Assembly: GCA_947177315.1 (NCBI GenBank)
Contig: CAMWTX010000040.1
Coordinates: forward strand, 1-10,345
Length of the DNA stretch: 10,345 nucleotides
DNA from: an uncultured Bacteroidales bacterium
GTDB taxonomy: Bacteria > Bacteroidota > Bacteroidia > Bacteroidales > P3
Direction: 5' to 3'
Shown here in pieces: positions 5,849 to 10,345 of the stretch. Position 1 is the stretch's first letter; each line of letters begins with the position of its first letter. Below the pieces are notes generated by a model. It saw only the letters and a list, made by a program, of their open reading frames with translations. It did not search any database and was not told the origin of the DNA. The position numbers and the translations under genes are program-made.

Positions 5849-7540
5849 TTACGCCTCAATCTTCTGGTTCACCACCGCAAGAATTTCCTGTTCGAGGGCC
5901 ATCGCTTTTTCGGCGATGGTTTTGGCTTCACCCAAAATCTTGTCGGCAAAGGCGCGGTCTTTCAGGCCGGCGGCGTTGATCTTTACGTTCAAGTGCGCGC
6001 CTAACACGGCCGAGCGGGCGCAGAGCGCACCCACGCCGGCATCCGAAACCGAATTGGGGTTGCCCGTTTCGGCCATCGCCTTTACGATGTCGAAGGTGGC
6101 GAAGGCCGTTTTCATCGTGCGGAAAGGCACTTCGGTAGCGTATTTGGTGGCTTCCTGAATGGCGGCGGTACGGGCGGCCTTTTCTTCGTCGGTTTTCTTG
6201 GGAAGACCGAAAGCGTCCATGATCTTGTTGAACGCGTCGGTGTCTTCATCCACCAGGTGCAGCAGCTCGTCCTTGAGCGCCTGACCCTTTTCCGCCCAGT
6301 CGGAGAACTCTTTCCAGCGGTCGTCCCAACCGGCTTTATGGCCGGAGAGGTTGGCCACCATCGTGCCCAAAGCGGCTGCCAGAGAGCCCATGTAGGCGGA
6401 AATCGAACCACCGCCGGGAGCGGGCGATTCGCTGGCCGTTTCGTTGGCGAAACCGGTGCAGGTCATATCCACGAGCTTTTTGCGTTTGTTGCCGGCGGCC
6501 ATCACGTATTCGATGATTTTTTCTTCGGGATTGAAAGGCTTCAAATCGTCCAAGCCCATCGACTTGACGGCGATTTTGATGATTTCGGCTTCATCCACGC
6601 CCAACGAACGCTGCTGTTTGGCCAGATAGTACTTACCGGCTTCAATCAGGCATTTCTTGGGAACCAGACCCACGATTTCGGCACCCGTAACGCGCACCCC
6701 TCTGTCGGTGGCCTTGGCGAACACTTCTTCGTAGGCTACGTGTACCGGCGTGTCGGAAATATTGGTGATGTTCATCGACACCTGGGCAATGCCGTATTCT
6801 TCGATGAACCAGCCGATGGCCTTGGTGCTCTTGAGCGTACCGGGAATCATGATGGGATTGCCCTTTTCATCTTTCATGGGCTTGCCGGTAACCTTGCCGC
6901 CTTCGCGCTGGGGACGGCCCTTTTCGCGCACGTCGAAAGCGATGGCGTTGGCACGGCGGGTGGAGGTGGTGTTGAGGTTGTAGTTGATGGCAACCAAAAA
7001 GTCGCGCGCGCCGATGGCGGAAGCCCCCGAAAAGGCGTTGAATTCGGCAGGGCCGAAATCGGGTTTGCCGTCGGGCGTGTTGATTTTGTCTTTCAGGCCT
7101 TCGTATTCGCCGGCGCGGCAGTAAGCCAGGTTGCGGCGGCGGGGGTCGAAAGCGGCGCTTTCATAGCAGTAAACGTGGATGCCCAGTTCTTCGCCCACCC
7201 GCTTGGCCAGGGCGCGGGCGTATTCCACGGTTTCTTCCATCGTGATGCCCGCTACGGGAACCAGAGGGCAGACGTCTGTGGCACCGAAACGGGGGTGTTC
7301 CCCGTGATGCACGCGCATGTCGATAATTTGTCCGGCTTTCTTGATGGCCTGGAAAGCGGCTTCCACCACGGCTTCGGGTTCACCCACAAAGGTTACCACC
7401 GTGCGGTTGGTGGCCGCACCCGGATCCACGTCTAACAGGGTTACGCCTTCAATCTTCTCGATTTCATCGGTGATTTGCTTGATGACGGTCATGTCCCTTC
7501 CTTCACTGAAGTTAGGCACGCATTCTATCAGCTTCTTCAT
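5849..7540 (-). CDS. ftcD: Bifunctional glutamate formimidoyltransferase / formimidoyltetrahydrofolate cyclodeaminase
   Basis: This 563-residue cytoplasmic fusion catalyses the last steps of histidine degradation. It transfers the formimino group of N-formimino-L-glutamate to tetrahydrofolate, releasing glutamate, then deaminates and cyclises the product to 5,10-methenyl-THF and ammonia. The N-terminal transferase begins KKLIECVPNFSEGRD and includes HHGEHPRFGATDVCPLVPV (78-96). H82 falls at the number of the catalytic His82 of the porcine enzyme. The transferase C-terminal half runs to about 335. The cyclodeaminase follows with SPAPGGGSISAYMGSLAAALG (372-392) and the conserved LVDEDTDAFN (429-438). 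Mammalian FTCD is about 541 residues, so this is full length. I chose ATG at 7540; a start nine codons upstream adds an A/T-rich leader peptide with no family match. No other hut genes are in the window. It has its own promoter (7699-7706) and a structured leader. Confidence 0.95.
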   Translation of the reverse strand: MKKLIECVPNFSEGRDMTVIKQITDEIEKIEGVTLLDVDPGAATNRTVVTFVGEPEAVVEAAFQAIKKAGQIIDMRVHHGEHPRFGATDVCPLVPVAGITMEETVEYARALAKRVGEELGIHVYCYESAAFDPRRRNLAYCRAGEYEGLKDKINTPDGKPDFGPAEFNAFSGASAIGARDFLVAINYNLNTTSTRRANAIAFDVREKGRPQREGGKVTGKPMKDEKGNPIMIPGTLKSTKAIGWFIEEYGIAQVSMNITNISDTPVHVAYEEVFAKATDRGVRVTGAEIVGLVPKKCLIEAGKYYLAKQQRSLGVDEAEIIKIAVKSMGLDDLKPFNPEEKIIEYVMAAGNKRKKLVDMTCTGFANETASESPAPGGGSISAYMGSLAAALGTMVANLSGHKAGWDDRWKEFSDWAEKGQALKDELLHLVDEDTDAFNKIMDAFGLPKKTDEEKAARTAAIQEATKYATEVPFRTMKTAFATFDIVKAMAETGNPNSVSDAGVGALCARSAVLGAHLNVKINAAGLKDRAFADKILGEAKTIAEKAMALEQEILAVVNQKIEA

Positions 7541-7571
7541 TGTATAATAGGTATTAAAAAATTGCAAAATT

Positions 7572-7679
7572 GGGCGGTCTGCTTCGTTGGCTTCGCCGAG
7601 GTTTTATTCGCCTCGGCAAAATCCAAGTAAACTTGGCTTCTGCGCTCAGCTTCAGCAAAACGTTTTCGCTCGTCCGCCC
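7572..7679 (-). ncRNA. Structured leader or intergenic repeat element upstream of ftcD
   Basis: This 108-nt stretch is unusually rich in inverted repeats. The ends pair as GGGCGG (7572-7577) with CCGCCC (7674-7679). Inside are GCCGAGG (7595-7601) with CCTCGGC (7611-7617), CCAAGT (7623-7628) with ACTTGG (7631-7636), and AGCAAAA (7654-7660) with TTTCGCT (7664-7670). The last is a full 7-bp stem in minus-strand RNA, where the single mismatch becomes G-U. In minus-strand RNA this gives an outer helix closing three hairpins, followed by a U-rich stretch (complement of 7552-7570) before the ftcD start at 7540. It lies inside the predicted ftcD leader. It could be a cis-regulatory RNA or attenuator, or a copy of a dispersed palindromic repeat. 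I do not recognise a known riboswitch. Confidence 0.5.
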
Positions 7680-7698
7680 TCAGTCACGGAAATACGTA

Positions 7699-7706
7699 CA
7701 AAGATA
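7699..7706 (-). promoter_or_regulatory. Putative -7 element of the ftcD promoter
   Basis: Read on the minus strand, TATCTTTG (7706 down to 7699) is an exact match to the Bacteroidota -7 consensus TAnnTTTG and is followed by TACG. It starts 9 bp after the TGA of the MurL-MurD2 gene. A TTTG -33 box is not present at the expected spacing (around 7726-7730), so only half the consensus is met. Transcription from here would give ftcD a leader of about 150 nt carrying the structured element. Confidence 0.5.
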
Positions 7707-7715
7707 GGGAAAATA

Positions 7716-10345
7716 TCAGAGGGCGGTGCGTATCAGGCGCATAAAGGCTTCGCCGCGTTCGGCAAAGTTCTTGAACTGGTCGTAACTGGCCGCGGCAGGC
7801 GACAGCACACAGGCGTAACCGGGTCGGGTGTGTGCTTTTGACCAACTTGCAATTTTCTTGTAATCATCGTTCTGCAAGCAGGAATCCGGCAACAGCGCGG
7901 CTTGGGAAAGCATTTCCCCGATCCGTTTTCCGGCGGCGCCCACCAGCACCAGGTTCGCGATGGGGTGTTTCTTGAAGAACTCCACCAGGGGGCGATAGTC
8001 GATGCCCCGGTCCAAACCGCCTAAGATCAGGCAATCGACCCCCTGCACAAACGGCAGGTTCTCCACGCTTTTCACGGCTTCTATGGCCGCTTGCGGAATG
8101 GTGGAGATGGAATCGTTGAAAAAGTGCTTTTCCTCGATGCAGCCCACGTATTGCAGTCGGTGCGGCAGGGGAGAGAACGAAGCGATACGCGTGGCCAGTT
8201 TCTCGAAAGGAACACCTGCGGCATGGGCGGCGAGCAAGGCTGCCATCAGGTTCAGCACATTGTGCTGCCCCACCAGGGGATGCGGTTGGGCAAGGTCGAA
8301 CACGGGATTTCCCCCGTCGGTCAGAATTTGGTTTTCCCTTCCATAAAGGCCGTTCTTTACGGCTTGCCCGATACGGTAGGAGCGGAAGCCGTTTTGTGTC
8401 TGCATGGCGCGGCATAAGTCCGCGCGTTGCGCCATCCTTTCCTTGATCAGCGGGTCGTCCGCGTGGTAGATAAAGATATTCCGGGCATCGGCAAGGTTCA
8501 TCTTGGCGTTCTGATAGGCTTCAAAGCTTTGGTAGTGGTTCAAATGTTCCTCAAAAAGATTGAGAAGAACGCCGATATGCGGTGCGTTTTTTGCCTGTTC
8601 GAGCTGGTGTGCCGAGAACTCGCATACGATGCAGGTTCGGTCGCTTATCTCGTCGATGATGTCGAACAGGGGAATCCCCATATTGCCGGCCAATACGCAG
8701 GGCAGGAAGGGGCTCAGCAGATGATGGGTCAGCAGCGTGGTGGTGCTTTTGCCCTTGGTTCCCGTAATGCCGATAATCTGTTGGGAATAGGCGCGCAAAA
8801 AAAGGTCGGTCTGCGAACTTACCTTGGGGTCTTTCAGCAAGGCGGGATAATCCTTGAAAGATACGCCCGGTGTCTTGAGAACCAGGTCGATTTCGGGCAT
8901 CTTGGCGAGCAGTTGCGCCAGATAGTCTTGGCCGGTGGCGAACACCAGATTCCTGTCGGCGGCAAAAAGCGGATGGTTCCGTATGTCGGGATTGGCATCC
9001 ACCAGAAAAAGCGGCTTTTCTGGGAAAAGGCGGCGGATAAGGGCGTAGGAACTCAATCCCTCGCGCCCTAAGCCCACAATGGCGATGTTGGTTGCCTTTT
9101 CAAAGAACGGACGGAATTTTCTTTGGGCTTCTTCCGAAAGCGGATTGCTGATATGATGGGAGGCATCCTGCCGTTGGCGTACTTTTTCCACGGCCTTTTG
9201 CAAGGCTTGAGCCAATTCTTCCGTCAGGTTGTTCTGTGCCGAAAATTCTTCTAGAACGCTGTCGGGAACCAGGTTCTTCGAGATAGGAAGCGAGAAGTAA
9301 TGTTGCAGCAGGCAGTGCTTGTCGGCCTGGTTCTTGAGTTGTTGCAAGGCCCAGTTCACTTCGCTCAGCGTGCCTACGCATTCAAAAGGCTTTACGGGTG
9401 CGATGCCGGAAAGTTCGTCCAGGAAGGGAATCAGTTCCGGGTCGTCGAGCAGGTTTTTTCCAAAAAGGCGGCTTGTTTTCTCTATGCCCATAAAGGGCGC
9501 GAGAATAATGAAAGCGAACAGGCATTTGGGGCATTTTCCGCACCATGAATCGGTTTTGCTGCCGGCGTTGCAGCTTCTGAAAACGCTGTGGTAGCGCGGC
9601 AGGGAAGCGAACAGGCGGGCAATGCCCAACTCGCTCAGAGGCCGCAGGAAACTGAAATAGTTGAATTGCGGAGAAATGTATGATTCGACGTATTGCCTCA
9701 AATCGTTTTCGAACTCAAGGCTTTTGGAATACTGGTGGTTTACCTCCATGCCGGGAACGGTGCTTTCGTTGGCGCTGTTTTCGTTGCTCAGCGCGATATG
9801 GCGGCTTTGGTTCAGGGCGGCGGTAATAAGGCTGGTAAACGCCAGCATGGCCGAAAAAGGCGTGTGTCCGTTGAGGAATCCTTGGGCGTTAAGGGCCAGC
9901 AAAGTCTTGTCGATGCTGCGGTTCACCACAATGCAATCCCCGTCTTCGAATCCGGCTTGCAGACAGCAGTTGCGCGTGGCTCCGCGCGGATTGATAATCA
10001 TGGGGCGTATCTTGCCCGGAAAGGCCTCGCGCAGTATTTCGAGCGTAACCACCGAGTCTTTGCCGCCGCCCACGGGCACTTGAAAAGTGTCTTGCAGAAG
10101 CAGGTCGTTTGGCCTGTCGGTAGCGGAACGTTTGGGAGCATCGGGCGCGCAGGAGATTTCCATAAAGGAATCCCTGTCGGTGCGGATGCCGTTGAGGTAG
10201 AAAAATTCGCCCAGCCCGAGAAAATACAGTTTCTTGAACCAGTCTTTCTGCCGGGGGGCGAGTTGGCCGCAGTCAATCCGAACCTGCGGGCTGCAGGCGC
10301 ATTTCCAATAGCTCACCAACTCCACCATGCCGCAGTGAAAAATCA
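7716..10345 (-). CDS. murL-murD2: MurL-MurD2 fusion: UDP-MurNAc-L-Ala-L-Glu epimerase joined to UDP-MurNAc-L-alanine--L-glutamate ligase (5' end outside window)
   Basis: One uninterrupted frame encodes two peptidoglycan-precursor enzymes. Residues are counted from the Met codon at 10328, but the frame stays open to the window edge (IFHCG precedes that Met) and the MurL family has more sequence before this point, so the true start lies outside. Residues 1 to about 350 match MurL: GLGEFFYLNGI (38-48), an ATP-pyrophosphatase-type loop PVGGGKDS (85-92), LNGHTPFSA, NENSANES (182-189), EVNHQYSKSLEFE (195-207), RPLSELGIA and a Cys cluster WCGKCPKC (262-269). A charged helical linker spans about 360-410. 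Residues 412-870 match MurD: Rossmann IAIVGLGREG, P-loop GTKGKSTT (523-530), K609 at the usual carbamylated-lysine position, HN at 689-690, PHR at 722-724, and SPAAASYDQFKNFAERG (843-859). The DSKATN motif of classical MurD is instead DSISTIP (739-745), as I recall for MurD2. Together the halves would make D-Glu on UDP-MurNAc-dipeptide without free D-Glu. Confidence 0.9.
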   Translation of the reverse strand, partial: IFHCGMVELVSYWKCACSPQVRIDCGQLAPRQKDWFKKLYFLGLGEFFYLNGIRTDRDSFMEISCAPDAPKRSATDRPNDLLLQDTFQVPVGGGKDSVVTLEILREAFPGKIRPMIINPRGATRNCCLQAGFEDGDCIVVNRSIDKTLLALNAQGFLNGHTPFSAMLAFTSLITAALNQSRHIALSNENSANESTVPGMEVNHQYSKSLEFENDLRQYVESYISPQFNYFSFLRPLSELGIARLFASLPRYHSVFRSCNAGSKTDSWCGKCPKCLFAFIILAPFMGIEKTSRLFGKNLLDDPELIPFLDELSGIAPVKPFECVGTLSEVNWALQQLKNQADKHCLLQHYFSLPISKNLVPDSVLEEFSAQNNLTEELAQALQKAVEKVRQRQDASHHISNPLSEEAQRKFRPFFEKATNIAIVGLGREGLSSYALIRRLFPEKPLFLVDANPDIRNHPLFAADRNLVFATGQDYLAQLLAKMPEIDLVLKTPGVSFKDYPALLKDPKVSSQTDLFLRAYSQQIIGITGTKGKSTTTLLTHHLLSPFLPCVLAGNMGIPLFDIIDEISDRTCIVCEFSAHQLEQAKNAPHIGVLLNLFEEHLNHYQSFEAYQNAKMNLADARNIFIYHADDPLIKERMAQRADLCRAMQTQNGFRSYRIGQAVKNGLYGRENQILTDGGNPVFDLAQPHPLVGQHNVLNLMAALLAAHAAGVPFEKLATRIASFSPLPHRLQYVGCIEEKHFFNDSISTIPQAAIEAVKSVENLPFVQGVDCLILGGLDRGIDYRPLVEFFKKHPIANLVLVGAAGKRIGEMLSQAALLPDSCLQNDDYKKIASWSKAHTRPGYACVLSPAAASYDQFKNFAERGEAFMRLIRTAL

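Noticed and set aside
5736..6158. 140-codon plus-strand ORF spanning both terminators
   Set aside because: It would be translated through two strong hairpins and then antisense to ftcD; no supporting features.
6257..7435. 392-codon plus-strand ORF antisense to ftcD
   Set aside because: The minus strand encodes a full-length, motif-complete enzyme; the Gly/Phe/His-rich antisense product has no family resemblance.
7541..7567. Start of ftcD nine codons further upstream
   Set aside because: The family begins at MKKLIECVPNFSEG; the extra residues are translated A/T-rich leader.
7587..7841. 84-codon plus-strand ORF over the ftcD leader and the end of the MurD2 domain
   Set aside because: It arises from the palindromic leader element and antisense coding sequence; no protein family recognised.
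8427..9071. 214-codon plus-strand ORF antisense to the MurD2 domain
   Set aside because: It lies opposite a ligase with all Mur motifs; no independent start context or promoter seen.

Overview
The window looks like chromosomal DNA of a Bacteroidota bacterium, most likely Bacteroidales. Three things point there: a secreted protein ends in a type IX secretion (T9SS) type A sorting domain, outer-membrane and Omp28-type proteins match Bacteroidota families, and promoters follow TTTG-N20-TAnnTTTG with A/T-rich leaders in place of Shine-Dalgarno sites. Most genes are about 50-57% GC by hand count. I see no mobile element, tRNA, rRNA or CRISPR array.

Layout, plus strand: (1) 1-101, the tail of a glycine C-acetyltransferase (kbl-like). 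(2) 110-158, a promoter whose -7 element sits in the loop of the preceding gene's apparent terminator. (3) 193-600, a small hot-dog thioesterase related to fluoroacetyl-CoA thioesterase with its Thr/Glu/His triad at exact spacing. (4) 624-1754, a THUMP/Rossmann protein of the 23S rRNA guanine-N2 methyltransferase family in which the catalytic motifs are degenerate. (5) 1799-5723, four exported proteins in a row: a TlpA-like thioredoxin, a DUF6029-like outer-membrane barrel, an Omp28-like lipoprotein with a CxxC motif, and a small T9SS cargo with a CxxxC motif. All four carry paired cysteines, which suggests a thiol-disulfide system reaching from periplasm to cell surface. (6) 5745-5828, two strong hairpins closing the convergent transcription units.

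Layout, minus strand: (7) 5849-7540, a bifunctional glutamate formimidoyltransferase / formimidoyl-THF cyclodeaminase (last steps of histidine breakdown). Its own promoter lies just after the upstream gene's stop, and a 108-nt self-complementary element occupies its leader. (8) 7716-10345, running off the right edge, one long ORF that joins a MurL-type epimerase domain to a MurD2-type ligase domain. MurD2 adds L-Glu to UDP-MurNAc-L-Ala and MurL then epimerises that Glu to D-Glu, an alternative to the MurI + MurD route. I know the two enzymes as separate proteins from Xanthomonas; here both active sites are on one chain, with the epimerase domain first.

The other major anomaly is compositional. 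A stretch from about 4134 to 5460 (Omp28-like gene plus the first two thirds of the T9SS cargo) drops to about 39% GC, then jumps to about 57% exactly where the T9SS sorting domain begins. This looks like a replaced surface-protein segment joined to a native sorting cassette.
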